Source: Diadophis punctatus similis (Eukaryota; Chordata; Lepidosauria; Squamata; Dipsadidae). Taken from it: a DNA stretch of 64,000 nucleotides. The notes below the pieces were generated by a model. That model was not told the DNA's origin. It saw only the letters and a list, made by a program, of their open reading frames with translations, and made no database searches. Shown one piece after another: positions 24,716 through 37,140 of the stretch. The stretch's first letter is position 1, and each line of letters begins with the position of its first letter. Both the position numbers and the translations under genes were made by a program. The stretch covers positions 85,970,749-86,034,748 of the forward strand of contig JALIGW010000004.1 in assembly GCA_023053685.1 (NCBI GenBank), read 5' to 3'.

Positions 24716-24975
24716 TTGGGGTAGTGATGAAAAGCACTGGGCAGAATCCAGGAGACTGTGAATTCTAGTGCAGCCTTGGGCACAAAGCCAAGTGGGTGAC
24801 CTTGAGCCAGTCCCTCTCTCTCAACCTTAAAAAGGAGGCAATGGCAAGCCACTTCTTGCCAAGGAAAGAACAGGATCTAGTGTAGGTGATCTAGTGTAGG
24901 TGATCTGATTCTGAAATCTTGCCAAGAAAACTGCAAGTCTTCAGGAATCAACACTGACTCAAATGCACAACATTA
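24716..24975 (+). repeat. CORE-type SINE (family A), old copy
   Basis: Head 'ggggtagtgatgaaaagcac', B-box area 'gaattctagtgcagcc', 'gtgaccttgagccagtccct', and the second tail type with 'ttgccaagaaaactgcaag'. A 14-bp segment (about 24876-24903) is tandemly duplicated inside the tail. Related copies are at 68, 39466 (minus), 32609 and 46617. Confidence 0.65.
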
Positions 24976-25352
24976 ATTGTGAATTAAATCAAGGTTTTAC
25001 CACATTCACATAATTGGTATGTTTGGTATTCCATAGTTTCTTCGCTCTCCACTTACCCCCTCCATGAATATATTTCTGCTGCAATGAATTCCTGAAAAAC
25101 AAAGACAACGTAAATAAATAAATCTTCCAGAAAGCCAGTCGCAGAATCCTAGAATATCCTCAAAGACATTGAGCTGGAGTAGATGGGCATTAAAAGAAAG
25201 CTTAAACTTAATCAACAGGTTTAGGTGTTTCACCATGGGTATAAATGGGTTTGTCCTCTAAAGTCACGGTTGATGGTATTCCAGATTTGCCTACTGAATT
25301 ACTGAAATTTGATTTTATATCTCTTGATATGTTTTCCAGCCATGGTGGATGA

Positions 25353-25580
25353 AACCAGACCATTCCTCACTGTTTTGAATTTAGGAAGCGCATGAAAATT
25401 GTGGAACAAGCCCAAAAAGAGGTGCCTGACTATGAAAAACTAAAAAAAAAACATCACATCCTTTCCCTTCATGTTTTGGTCAAGAGCCTATACAGAGCCT
25501 CACCTAGTGAGTCTTGGCTGAAGGCCCATTGTGCAGAAGTAGACAGAATGCTCAGATTGATGTATCAGAATGTAAGGTAA
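25353..25580 (+). other. Exon-like open frame, unidentified
   Basis: An open frame of 75 codons encodes a charged, helix-prone peptide. It begins R-K-R-M-K-I-V-E-Q-A-Q and ends R-M-L-R-L-M-Y-Q-N-V-R. An acceptor-like 'cactgttttgaatttag' ends at 25384, and a donor-like AAG|GTAAAT sits at 25574-25582, giving a 192-bp exon that is a multiple of three. An alternative donor GTAAG lies at 25572. A run of ten A residues at about 25442-25451 lies inside the frame. I do not recognise the family. It could be a real exon, a decayed retrocopy or chance. Confidence 0.3.
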
Positions 25581-26340
25581 ATCAAATGTCCCATCCCATT
25601 CTATCAACTTTAAAGTTTAAATACGTTACAGTGCAATACCATATAGTATATCGCTCTATCAAAGTTAATCTTAAATCTCTATTTTGGCAGGCTCCCCAAT
25701 AGAAAATGTGCTGCAGGAAACACTATTATTCAGTGTCAGACTACTTTGTGGATAAGGATTAGTTGACCTTTTTTAAAATAGAAAACTGGTATATTCTAGG
25801 TAAAATGGGGAGTCTTTTGCATCCAGCTCAGCTTCTAAGGACTTCATATGCCGGCAGTTTTCTTGGCAGCAAAAGGAAAGTAGTTGGTCTTTGCCCCTTT
25901 TCAGGTAGGACTGAACCTTTTATTGTGCAATTTTCCTCTGCAACCACTGAGGTGTTTCAGTGCAATGGTCCTGTTTAAGAAATGACTTTCTGGGTTTATG
26001 TTAAGGGGTTCTGAATATGACAGTTGTGGACTTAATACAGTAATGTGGACATTGTCCAGATCTCAAGCTTTAGTTTATAATCCCAGTTATTATCAACAAG
26101 ATATACAAAAATAAAGAGGTTTATTGTTCCCTTTATTTTTGGTCTCACAATTTTCGGACCATTTGCATCGGAAAGTGTTGATTGAGCAAGTTTAGTGAAG
26201 ACGCCTATTAAAAAGCATGATGAACTAAAATATCAAATAACAAATAAGATGCTGAAAATGATAGTTTATGGTGCTTCAAATATTTAGCGTACATTATTTT
26301 AAAGCTGCCAGCACAAATACCACTAGCCCACAATGTAATA
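25581..26340. other. Single-copy stretch
   Basis: Nothing is recognised. Confidence 0.45.
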
Positions 26341-26342
26341 AA

Positions 26343-26420
26343 TCAGTGGTTCCCAACTTTTTTCAACATCAGCGTCTCATATTCCAAATAAAAGCCATTC
26401 TTCCATTTTGGAGATTCATA
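26343..26420. mobile_element. Possible hAT-element end remnant
   Basis: 'cagtggttcccaactttttt' has the form of a Charlie/SPIN-like hAT terminal repeat. No matching opposite end or 8-bp duplication could be found, so this is weak. Confidence 0.3.
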
Positions 26421-26495
26421 TATTTTAACTGTTGAATTTGCAAATAGTATCAGCTGATATTGTACTGCTGCTTAAATTATTGTGTGAAGCTGCTT

Positions 26496-26722
26496 AATTT
26501 ATTTATTTATTTTATTTATTTATTTGTCAAACATGTACAGGATAGTAGTTGTTTGTATAAACATAAGTAAAAAGTACCGATAATAGAGGACAATAGGACA
26601 GTAGGACAGGGACGGTAGGCACAGTGGTGCGCTTATGCACGCCCCTTACAGACCTCTTAGAAATGGGGAGAGGTCTACTGTAGACAGTCTAAGGTTAAAG
26701 TTTTGGGGGTTTGGGGAGGAAA
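26496..26722 (-). mobile_element. L2/CR1-superfamily LINE 3' end fragment
   Basis: The reversed (AAAT)n tail at 26496-26525 is followed by the family 3' segment ('ggtgcgcttatgcacgcccc', then 'ttttgggggtttggggagga'). It is the same family as 2297 and 20775 and is truncated before the ORF signature. Confidence 0.7.
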
Positions 26723-29139
26723 TTGATTGATTATAATCTCAAGTAATTAATTAATTGAGAATGTAAAGACCTTTACAGTATATAAGGGTGCTACTTTTAA
26801 GAAATGTTCCTTTTCTTGAACATTCAAGAATTCAAGGAAACAAGAATTACACAGATTTCAGTTAAGTGTCTTTAATGCTGGTTTTAGAGTTAAATATAGA
26901 ATCTGGGAAACTGCAATATGGATTTCATTTGAGGAAAAGTCTTTCAGAAACTTTGAAATAATACTGCTCAGGTTTCTGGCTACCCTGACTGAGCTGCCAT
27001 ATAGGAGATGATAGATGTACCAATCTAGTTCCTCCTATCTCTTGGGTGTTTATGACTCACATTCCTTCCATTCTTCTCCTGGCCTTCACACAATCTGGTG
27101 GGAGGATTAAAGAAGTGAGGGAACCCACTAATCAGAGGTCCCCATCTCTGCCATCCACTGGAATCTGGCAGCAATATCTTAGACCAGCTTCATGTCAAGC
27201 CAGTTTCGACATGGGAGACCATAGCTTAACATTGCATCCAGGAAAGCTTTCCATCTGTACACATTCAGGACATTCACAAACTTGAAAAGGAGTTCTTTTC
27301 CACTGTTGCTGAAATTCAAATTCAGTTAGTCCATCTCCATATTTTATGCCTGAAATATATTTATAGAATAAATTCTAATCTTGCTTATCTATACTAATCC
27401 CGGTATTTGCACATGTTTTCAGAACAAATGAAGGCATGTGGTTTACATGAAATCTTAGCTGCATTTAAGGTAGATTATCTGGTTTGTAAAATAAATCCCA
27501 TTCCTCCAAATATGGGTTAATTTAACAGCAGAGCTGATAAAACTTTTCAGTTGAGTATCTTCTGATTCACTATGTTGCGATTGGGAATTTCAAGGGGTTT
27601 TATGGGTTATAAAAAGCAACATTTTGTGCAGAATGAGAAGGAACATTTTCTGGGTTTTATGGTAACTTGAATGTGCCCAGTTCTCCAAAACAATCCACCA
27701 AATAACTGAGACCAGTAGCTGCTGAATTCCACCAGTATTAAAATTCCACTGATTGCTCAAGAGTACAACTGGGACATTATTTGGAGCCTGGACACTGTTT
27801 ATTGTGGCTGAGCCAAGGTTTAGCTTTGATTGACATGTATCCCTTTATGCATATTCTCCCCCTTCCATTCATAAACATCTCATCAATCTTCTTCTCTCAT
27901 CACAGGACTGGCGGTGGGAAGACTGAGGTGACAACACTTCCTGCTTTCTCTCGGAAACTGTGAAGTTCACTTATTTCTCAAAGCCAGTGACTGAGGGTCA
28001 GAAGCTCAGCTAGGCAGCTGGGAGGAGGCATCCAACGTCCGTGCCACCAAAGGCACCAGCAGTCAATTTCCTGTTGGGCAGCTGATCTTGCAACATGGAA
28101 GTGAACTGTGCGTTTCATGCTGTCATTAAGGGCAGGAAATCAAACTGCCTTGTTCCTGTTTATCTAACTGAACATGTTGATCTTCTAGGTGGGAAAACTG
28201 TGTGAAGTCCCCACCTATTTCGCCTGTTAGCTGTTCGGTGATCTTTGGGCCACAGGTAACCCACCCATCCTCTGTAAAGTAACTTCCCAACTTATAAATA
28301 GCAAAGCTGAAACAGCAAGCCACCTAATATTTTTTTCTCCCTAGTTCTTCAAAGTTAGTTCTCATTTCTTCTCAGGTATTCACATTTTCACAAAAATGTC
28401 ATGACCTCGGTGCCTTTGCAGAGTGCAGTAAGTGGCCTATTTATTTATTTTTTAATGCCTAAGCATTTAACACTCAACAGATACTACTACGGTAGGTTCA
28501 CTCCGGGTTGATTTTGGGCAGTTTTATATTGATGAGTAGATGGTCTGAAGGGAATCAGGTCAGATGTGGAGATCTGAATTAATCAATTCTTAGGTGAGTT
28601 TTCGAAAACAAAGAGACTTTTCTTCCCTAGCATTTTTATTGACAGAGATAATAAGCTATAAAACATGGTCAAACACAGTGAAGATGCAGATCAGCTCTGA
28701 TCTGATTCAAATGTTTGGGGCATTTAAATTATCAAACCAACCTGATTCAATAACAGAAATCAGTTTGAAAAACCAATTCAAGATTTGACGGAATAATTTT
28801 GGCACACCCCTAATCAGGTAAACCTGTCCCACTTCTAAATTGTGAGAGACGGAATTGTGGATTTTATGCCTGCTGTTCCCTCTGATTCTCATCATAAAGA
28901 ATCTTTCAGAAATAATAATTTCAGTAATTTTTGGAAACTTATTTCCAAAATAAAAGCTGAATAAGAACAACATATTTCCCTTCTGGTTTTACTGTAGTCA
29001 TTAGGTTTTAGGACCATTTCTAATAAAGTAAGTTTGTTTTATATCTTAAACGGAAAATTGTGGCCCCTGAATGTTGACATTCTGGCCTATTTGGTAAGAT
29101 TGCAAGGGGCAAAACTGTTCCAAACTGTGGCTGAAAGCA
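26723..29139. other. Single-copy stretch
   Basis: No gene or repeat family is recognised. A short TTTA-like run lies at 28438-28452. Confidence 0.45.
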
Positions 29140-29360
29140 GGGCAAGAAAACTACTATAAGACAATATAGGATTTGGGCTGAATGACAGGAAGTTCAACCA
29201 TTCAAGAGTGGGACAGACTGGATGGAGATGCTTAAAGAGAAAGTGGCATGGCCTTCGGTCAGGAACGTTGGAGAAGTGTCCGGTTACTGTCCTGGGAAGA
29301 AGGCTGAACAAGGTGATCTCCAGATCTCCCTTCCAACTGTAACTCCCATGATTCTAAATT
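29140..29360 (+). mobile_element. Old CR1 3' end
   Basis: 'aaggtgatctccagatctcc', then 'cttccaactgtaactcccatgattct' corresponds to the conserved CR1 3' end (family ends in ATTCT-type units). The upstream part, including 'gactggatggagatgcttaa', fits the last ORF2 codons in decayed form. It is more diverged than the copies at 40.7 and 49 kb. Confidence 0.55.
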
Positions 29361-32300
29361 ATGGCACATCACAAATAGGAAATGAGATTAAACCAAATCC
29401 TTGCAGGTAAGAAGAGAAAGGTAACACCTCACAGAAATTTGCATGGATGTGAAAGTCAATGGAGACGTTGCAAATGTTGATCTGACGATTTCAATGAATT
29501 CATCATCCCAAGGAGACCTTTGCGGGCCTATACTCAGCTTACTTGAACGGTCTCCACTGAAGAAAGGCACATTTGCAGCCAGGCCCAGGTCCTAAGAATA
29601 GCGGTCACAAGCAGGAGATTGGGGTTCATTTTCAAGGAAGGGCTGAGGAGAATAGACTCCTATCCTTACAAAGGCCTCACGGCTACCTCTGCTGCTAAGG
29701 CCTCACCCATCAGAAGATCAGATCTGGAAAATAAAGCATCTATTTTTGTCATTCTACTGGCTGTATGGAAGTATAGGTTTTTTGGGTCTCTTTTTCTTTT
29801 TTAATTGAGCTGTCTTTGCTCGTTTCCCCCTTTCTAAACCCTCTTAAACATACATTATGCTGTCCAAACAAATTGGAACCGCCTGCTTTGGTTTCTCTTG
29901 GCAAATTGTTCTTTTCCTGGAGTGAATCTGGGAGTTTCTTGGCCTGCCATCTGACAGCCTGGTGTCTGTGGTGAATTTTACGTTGCATTTTATTACTGCA
30001 GTTCTTTTTAAGAAGCCTTTTTTTATTTTCCTGACATACATATAGGAAAACTTTCCTGACTGTGATTTGAGAGTGCTCTGTGCCGCTTATGCCCTACCTT
30101 CTAGTCACTGGTTTCCTGCTTCCTTCTCAAGTATCTGGGAGCACAAGCACCGTCTTTGTGAGGCGTTTCCTTCTTTTGAAGAAAAACGAAGAAAGAGCAA
30201 AGGGTCATTATTTGGATCACTTGCCATATGAATTTTGAGCCTTGTATCCAAAGACGGAGAAGTTCTTCTGGACTTTGAATCCTCAAAAATGTCTATTTAC
30301 AAGAATAAAAATACAGATGGAGAACCCATTGATGGGTGACTTCCATGTCTATGCATTGTCTTCATGCATTCAATGACAAGTGAGAAAGACCTTAAAAGAC
30401 CCGGAGAAGAAATAGGGATGGTCAGATAAGAGACGTCATAGCCTTCAGCTGCATCCTGGGTGGGAAAGGAGGCGCAGAGGGACCCTCCCTGGTTTCTCAA
30501 GCCGTAAAGGAAACAGAGGGGAGGATTGTAGACTTTCAGCCTTGCAAGACTCTGTGAATGTAGCTTCACCATAAAGTACAATTAATTCATCGGGTCATTT
30601 TTTCCTGCCTGGTTTACCTTAGAAAGCTCACAATATATTTTGAAAAGGAGTTCCAGATAAGTTGCATGGTGAAGTATAGAGATTTTTCTTTAAAAAAAAT
30701 ATGAGTGTGTAGGGAAACTGAAAATGGGGATCTTTGTATATTTTATTCTTGGCTATGGATCACCACTCTGGAAGAGGTTGAAGAAACCAACAGCTGCTGT
30801 GCCTAAATTAGTGGTGGAAAATTTTGAAAGGACATTTGTGCACTTTTCAGTTGATTAGTGGTCATTGGAAAAATGCTGTTTACTCCGACAGCGTGCATTT
30901 GGAATCTGGGAACTATTCCCAGGCTTATGTTCAATACCTGTCTGTGCAATTTACACACCTTGGCTAAAAACCAGGCTAGGAAGGAAAGGAGAACGGTGAT
31001 GTTCATGTCTAAAGGAGCTACAGTGATTATCTTTTGAAGTCTTGGACATCTCAAGTAAGGAGGTGAGGGGAAGATGCCACCCAGCTGGGCAAATGCCCAT
31101 TTCCCTGCCTGTGGTGATTATGTACCACGTGTCAACTGATATGAGAATGGATTAAGCAGGTTCTTTGGTGTGTCTGTGTGGACGGTGCTGTCTATATGAG
31201 TCATGAAACTTCCGAGTGGGCCAGACAGACAGAAATGCCACCAGGAACTGTGGAGCTAAGTCTCCCCACCCTGGAATTCCATGAGTAAGTAGGCTAAGCC
31301 TCTTCCACGCTTCTTTTATTTCTCCGTGCCTAGGCCTCCCACTCGCGTCCATTCAGAAATGGACCTCAAAGAATTCTCCCACATAACTGTGGCTTAGATG
31401 TTATCGGTCCTTTCAATAGCTTCTCAGTTCTAAGAATGACTGTTTGCACAACTTTGAGAATGGATTCTGCTTTCGAATCTGCAGACTTGATTGATGTAGA
31501 CTGGAGAGCCTTCCGGATGAGGTAACCATTAATGTGGGAAATAACAATAGCCAACTTTACCCATGGGCTAGCTTTTACTTCATATATCCCCAAGAATATA
31601 TTGGGAATATAATATTACATTTCTCCTCTGAGTATGACATGAAGAAGTGGGGCCCTACTCTGCTTTCAATAACTGGAGACGTTGAGATGGGCCTGCTTAC
31701 CTGGAAACATTTATCAACTCCAGCTATCATTTATGTACTTCTTTGCAAAGAGCCGTCATTTTCACGAGTTTTAAAAATTTAACGCAAGGTTAGGAATGTC
31801 ATGGCTTTTGATGCTTCCCTGCCTCTGATCTTCCTCAGTGGGACTGATATACCAGTAATAGGTTTCATACTGTATCTTCCTTTTGGGGAGGTTTTGAAAT
31901 AGTTTACGTAAATCTACATATGGCAGCCTGTGGTTGCACAGCAGTAAAATATTACCCAGATCCTCTGAGACTTGGAGAGCACCTTTTATAGTCTTAGGTA
32001 ACCTCTTCAAAATGTTATTCTTTCTTGACCTTTGCTAAGCATTAGATGAATTGCAAATATACAAATCCCAACGGTACAAACCACCATTATAAACACAAAA
32101 GCCATCCTTGAAGTTTCTTGATCTTTAGCTTCTTTGGAAACGTAGTGAGGAGAACAAGGCTGCGATTCTTGCTTCTGTTCTTCCAAGGTTCAGAAAACAG
32201 GAACACGGTTATTGTCACAGGGATATAATAAGCAGATTTTCAAAATTCTGAAATAAGCCTAATACAAGACAGAAGATTCCCACAGGATTTTTTTTTTCAA

Positions 32301-32608
32301 AGTTTGAATTTTGCTGTGACAATCCAGAGACTTGTAAGTAATAGTTATTCAAGAATTATAACAATTGTTACTTTGTGTGCTTTGGGAAAAATAAAGCAGA
32401 ACACTGTACTTTGTCATTTAGGCAGAAATCAATTGTGAGAAACATTTCACCCCTTCCCTAAATCATTTTAGATGAATGGCTTTGGTTGGCTTGGTTTAAT
32501 TGCAGAGAAAAGGAAGCTGCAGAGTACCAGCACGACCATCCATAGAAGAACAAACATTGGGTAGTAACGACGGCAAAGACTGATGGAGATTTTTTTTTCT
32601 CATTCCTG
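29361..32608. other. Long single-copy stretch
   Basis: No repeat family and no recognised coding domain. Open frames do not exceed about 95 codons and have no splice context that I can defend. Confidence 0.45.
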
Positions 32609-32990
32609 AGAGCCAGTTGGTCTAGTAGTTAAGGCACCAGGCTAGAAAGTGGGAGATCTTGAGTTCAAGTCCCACCTGAGCCAAGAAAGCTGGTTGATGA
32701 TTTTGGACCAATCCCTAGGAGTCTCTGAATTCTATTTCTACCTTAGGCATGAAAGCCAATTGGCTGACTTTGGGCCAATTACTAGGAGGCCGTGAGTTCT
32801 AGTCCCACCTTAGGCACGAAAGCCAGCTGGGTGACTTTGGGCCAGTTTCTCTCTCTCTCTCTCAGCCCAACTCACTTCACAAGGTTGTTGTTGCAGGGAA
32901 ACTTGGAGAAGGAAGTTGTGCTGGATATGTTCACTACCTTGAGTTATTTGTAAAAAGCTGGGATACAAATAAACAAATAGATAAATAAAT
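32609..32990 (+). repeat. CORE-type SINE (family A) with triplicated body
   Basis: A full tRNA-like head (32611-32642) and B-box (gagttcaagtcc) are followed by three successive versions of a 67-72 bp unit at 32642-32714, 32715-32781 and 32782-32848. Each unit runs from 'ctag' through a 'gagttctagtcc'-like B-box to 'gactttgggccaatt' or a variant. The tail then continues normally ('ctctctcagcccaa', 'gttcactaccttgagttatt', A/T-rich end). The related copy at 46617 has only one unit. Confidence 0.85.
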
Positions 32991-33568
32991 ATGTTGGCAC
33001 CATGCCACTCCTATTTTTGTCACAACTAGGATTGCCATTTCATTCTTTCATCCACCTCGCCCTTACTTTGTGATTGACCAGGTGAATGTGTTCCCACTGG
33101 ATATGGATAGCTTGGCTGAAGAGGATTCTTTGGCCTTATGGATCCCATGGGAGGCAGACAAGTCCATTGGTCCATAAATAAAAATGGCTTTATGGAAGAG
33201 AAGGAATGATCCCCAGCAATGTTGAGCTTTGGGCTGTTTGCCTTTCCCGCAATCAATGGCATAACAAACATGCTTCTGTCAGGAGCCGGAGACGACCTCA
33301 GTGAAACCATTGGGAGATATTTACAGCAACCTGAGTGAAAAGATGCCCAGGAGAGTATCTAGAAGAGCCTCAAACTGACCATCCTTTGGATAGAGAAGGG
33401 AGAGGAGAGTAAATGCAGTCAAGCTTATAAGGTTCTATTACAACAGCCTACTTATTTCAATAAAGTATAGTTGCAGCTTTCTCATGAATTCTGTTTCCTG
33501 ATTTTGTCAACCTCAAAGAGCTCAGATGGGGAACGGGTAGCTCTTTAGTTCCTGACCTACACAGCTCA
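32991..33568. other. Single-copy stretch
   Basis: Nothing is recognised. Confidence 0.45.
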
Positions 33569-33579
33569 ACATCTTTCAT

Positions 33580-33957
33580 TGCCCAGAGGATCATTGGTAG
33601 CCCCCTCCCCTCTTTGGAAGAGTTTTATAGCTCTTCCCGCTGCCTTAAGAAAGTTCAAAACAACCTTAAAGATCCATCTCATCCTAGGCACCCTTTTTTT
33701 TTTGAACTATTACCATCTGGCAGGTGGTACAGGACAATAAAGACAAGGGCAAATAGACTGAAAAACAACTTCTATCCCAGAGCAATAACTCTACTGGATT
33801 CTACTATATAGTGCAATTGCAATATCAGAGGTTTTCAATTCAATTGTATAGAATGTGAAGGATGCATGTTTTTGTTTTATTTTTATAGTTTTCTTATGTA
33901 TGATGTACACTGAAGATGGCATTTAATTTTGTTGTACGAGGTGCAATGACAATAAAG

Positions 33958-33992
<35 letters not shown>

Positions 33993-34009
33993 TTACTACT
34001 ACTACTACT
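33580..34009 (+). mobile_element. L2-like LINE 3' end, (TAC)n tail, with target duplication
   Basis: The plus strand encodes an ORF2 C-terminus with P-L-P-S-L-E-E-F-Y-S-S, then L-L-P-S-G-R-W-Y-R-T and N-F-Y-P-R-A-I-T-L-L, the usual end of L2/CR1-like LINEs. A 3' untranslated region ending 'gcaatgacaataaag' and a (TAC)n tail (33958-34009) follow. The upstream part needs one frame change. The 11 bases at 33569-33579 recur at 34010-34020, giving a target duplication. Confidence 0.85.
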
Positions 34010-34020
34010 ACATCTTTCAT

Positions 34021-34329
34021 CATTGGCCATGCTGGTCAGAGGGCCAAGAGTTGAACTTCAATAATATCTGGAAGACCACAAGTTTTCCATTTGTGGCTTA
34101 GCAGGATTCCCCCCCCCCCGGCTACTCTGCAGGGTCCACCATGAATAGCAGCTACTATGAATTGAAGCAATCTCTGTGTTAGACGCTGTGCCAAAATTAA
34201 ACATTCCTTTGCTCTCAGATTCTTTACTTGTTTTTCTGACCTAAGCACTTTTCAACGTCACATAAGCCATTGACAAAGTTACGCTTACGGAAAAGGCTCT
34301 CAGCGTGTTCTCTCCCCCCCCCCCCTCTA
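34021..34329. other. Single-copy stretch with two C runs
   Basis: Poly-C runs lie at 34110-34119 and 34314-34324. Nothing else is recognised. Confidence 0.45.
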
Positions 34330-35230
34330 ATTCGCTTGCAGTGAAATTCCAAAAAGGGCATTCAGTGCAGTTAAAAATGTGTGTCAGAGCTGCTCTAGCA
34401 GCTCGGGCGGGATCAGCTCCACACTTTCCTCCCGTGATGCAGTGAATTTTTCATGAGAAGTGAAAGAGGCGGCTCCTCAGGGACCCCGAGTGATTGGCTA
34501 ATTGGGAATTGATGGGCTATAAAGAGCTGCAACCTTGGACAGTCAAAGGATGATGAATGGCAGCGTGTCAGAAGTGAATGGGACTCAATAATTATAAATC
34601 AGGACTGGGCTCACTTTGAAAGTTATTTGGGCTTCAGGCATCCTGTGAACACAGCACTTCTCTGTTGCTCATTACAGCAACTTGACTTCTGCTGCTACTT
34701 TGAAAGTTGCATTAAAATTGGGTCTCTTTAAGGATTTGTTTTAGTAAAGGAATCGTGTCTTATTTTTATGTTCACACGAAAGCCTGAGAAAGACGTGTGT
34801 GCTTTAATGTGTAACGGAGAAGCACTGTGCTTGTGTGAGGTCGCCAACATTACTTCAAAATAGCCTTCAAAGTGAATAGAGTTCTAATGCACAACTCCTG
34901 TCGTTGGGAGGGCCTGTGGGAGGATGTGCAAGACCCTTGACAGAGTTCCTTACCTCTTCCTCTGTGTTTACTCTTAAGGCCAGCTTTTACACATCACAAT
35001 TAGGGGAAAGCTTTTGGAGAATGGAGAATGACAGATAATGATGCTGTTGCTGATTAAAGTCCCCATTTGGCAAGATAAATACTGTACTTAATTGATGGGG
35101 TGTTCACATACATACATTAGAAGGATAACTCATGAATTATCTGTAAAATGAATTGCATTCTTCTTTGGTTAGACTGAAACGCTTAGGCTCTAGATGGATT
35201 TGAATGCTCTTGTCACATTGCACTCATCCT
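34330..35230. promoter_or_regulatory. Candidate conserved non-coding block
   Basis: This is repeat-free sequence with a texture like vertebrate enhancers: balanced composition, 'cagagctgctctagcagctc', and AT-rich homeodomain-like sites such as 'caataattataaat'. An inverted CCAAT box (ATTGG, 34493-34497) lies about 22 bp before a TATAAAG at 34519-34525, a promoter-like arrangement. No transcript is visible. Conservation cannot be judged from one sequence. Confidence 0.25.
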
Positions 35231-35237
35231 TTAACAA

Positions 35238-35325
35238 TCATAGAAACCTAGGGGTGAAAGGGACCTTGGAGATCTTCTAGCCCAACCCCCTGCACAAGGC
35301 AGCAGTCCTTATACCATCCTGGATG
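35238..35325 (-). mobile_element. Old CR1 3' end fragment
   Basis: 'agggaccttggagatcttct' followed by 'agcccaaccccctgcacaag' is the reversed CR1 3' block. Homology fades after about 35325. Confidence 0.7.
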
Positions 35326-36950
35326 AATGATATACATCTACCCATATTTTCAGATTTTTTCATGACCTATTGTTGACTAGGGTATCTTTCCCCAGCCTTC
35401 ATACATTCAAATACGCATGTCAGAGGCTGCCTCACATAATGTCAGACATAGAGTCTAAATTGGAAAGTACTCTAAGTGCTTCTGGTTTCCTTGGAGGAGA
35501 TTTTAAAATGGAGATTATTGGAGGTCGGTGACACTGAAATATGGTTGCAGTCACTGGACTTTACTCAATTCTATGGAACTAATTGAAAGTTTTGGGAGTT
35601 TTTTTCCCCCACATCATGTTTTTATATGAGATGAAACTAATTACAGCACAGGAAGAAAAGTTGAAGTTGGAGGGCAGAAGAAAACAAAACTTCCCAGGAC
35701 AACTGTCCAAGGTCAACCAAGTGAACGAGAGTCAGATCGATGCAGCTGTTATGAAGTACTAACAGGTGACATAAATATGGGTGACTTGTAGAGGTAGAAT
35801 ACTTGTATTAAAGAACTTCCTGTGCTTTTAAATTATGTAGCCAGCTAAATCTGGACCTCCTAAATAAGGTAGATTTGTCTTGTGAGGCTCCACAGTATAA
35901 ATGGAATGACACAAGTAAAAGGCCGCTGTGAAACGTGGAGTTCTTGGAGAATGAAAATGTGGAGGATGAGAAACGGCTTCTAGACGCAAGAGGGCTTCCT
36001 GCTGGGAAAGGGCTGAACATTTGCTTTTGGTTTTTCTACCTTGCTTCAGGCAGTACAGCGAACAATCGCCAACTGGTCACAATCAGAGGTCTCTGGTGTA
36101 GCTGTTGATGCTGTTGAAAGTTCAGAGAGATGTAGTTCAAAGCCTGGCAGAATAGAAATCAGATACGTCTGTTTCCGACACAAGGAAGCTGTTTGATGGG
36201 ACTAGAAGCAACCCTGAAGTGGAACCCAGAGAATTAAAACTGGTCACTCTGAGTTAGAATGAGATTTCAGTTTGTAGTTATCGATTGTTAAAATCAATAG
36301 GAGTTTGAGAAGATGGAGAGCCATGTTGATGGAATTTCATAAAATGTCAACTATTCCTACTAAATGGGACTTTTGGTTCATTTCATTTAGGATGGCCAGT
36401 CCAAGTTCCGGCACAAAGTACACAGAGCAACGGGGCAACAACCTGATGACTTTAAACAGTTGAAAAAAACATGGTTCATAGGCTGTGATCAAAAATGTCA
36501 GGATGGCAGTTGACTATCTGCCTGGTGCAAGGCGCGTAAAAACCAGACGGAGCTTTGACTGGAGATACTGGAGTTAATGCCTGGCTGAGAGACAACCAGG
36601 AAATCCCACAGCTGAGAAGTTTAAAAAATAAGAATTATTGTATTTTGCCAAGAAAACCCTGTGCATATGTGCAAATCTAAGTAATCAGTAGCTGAGTTCA
36701 GCTTGAGGGAATCTAAATTTTACAGGAACTGAGTCAATCGCGGGATTCAGGGATGGGCTTCCGAATTTCCATTCAGGATTTGCTCCAGCTTATGCCTCGC
36801 CCAGCTTTCAGGTAGCAGCCAGGCCCCTAATAAGTCTTCTGCAGATAAAACATAAGCCCTGGAATGCCAGAATGCTAAAATATTAAGCAATCACTAAAAC
36901 CTCAAATCAAGTCAGGTTTTTTTTTAAGGCTGGAAAAAGAACTTTGCCAG
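35326..36950. other. Single-copy stretch
   Basis: Nothing is recognised. Confidence 0.45.
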
Positions 36951-36954
36951 ATTT

Positions 36955-36973
36955 CTCTGTCTCTGTCTCTGTC

Positions 36974-37025
<52 letters not shown>

Positions 37026-37062
37026 CCCCCTCCTCCCTCCCTCCCTCCCTCCCTCCCTCCCT

Positions 37063-37137
<75 letters not shown>
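36955..37137. repeat. Compound pyrimidine microsatellite
   Basis: Blocks on the plus strand are TCTCTG, TGTC (about 36976-37003), TC, C-rich, CCCT (about 37031-37070) and a long TC block ending at 37137. These are the same block types as at 11259-11502. Overlapping frames of 82 to 137 codons are repeat translations. Confidence 0.95.

Positions 37138-37140
<3 letters not shown>

Noticed and set aside
32611..32680. tRNA gene candidate
   Set aside because: The A- and B-box-like segments belong to a SINE head. The cloverleaf is degenerate and the sequence continues into the SINE body.
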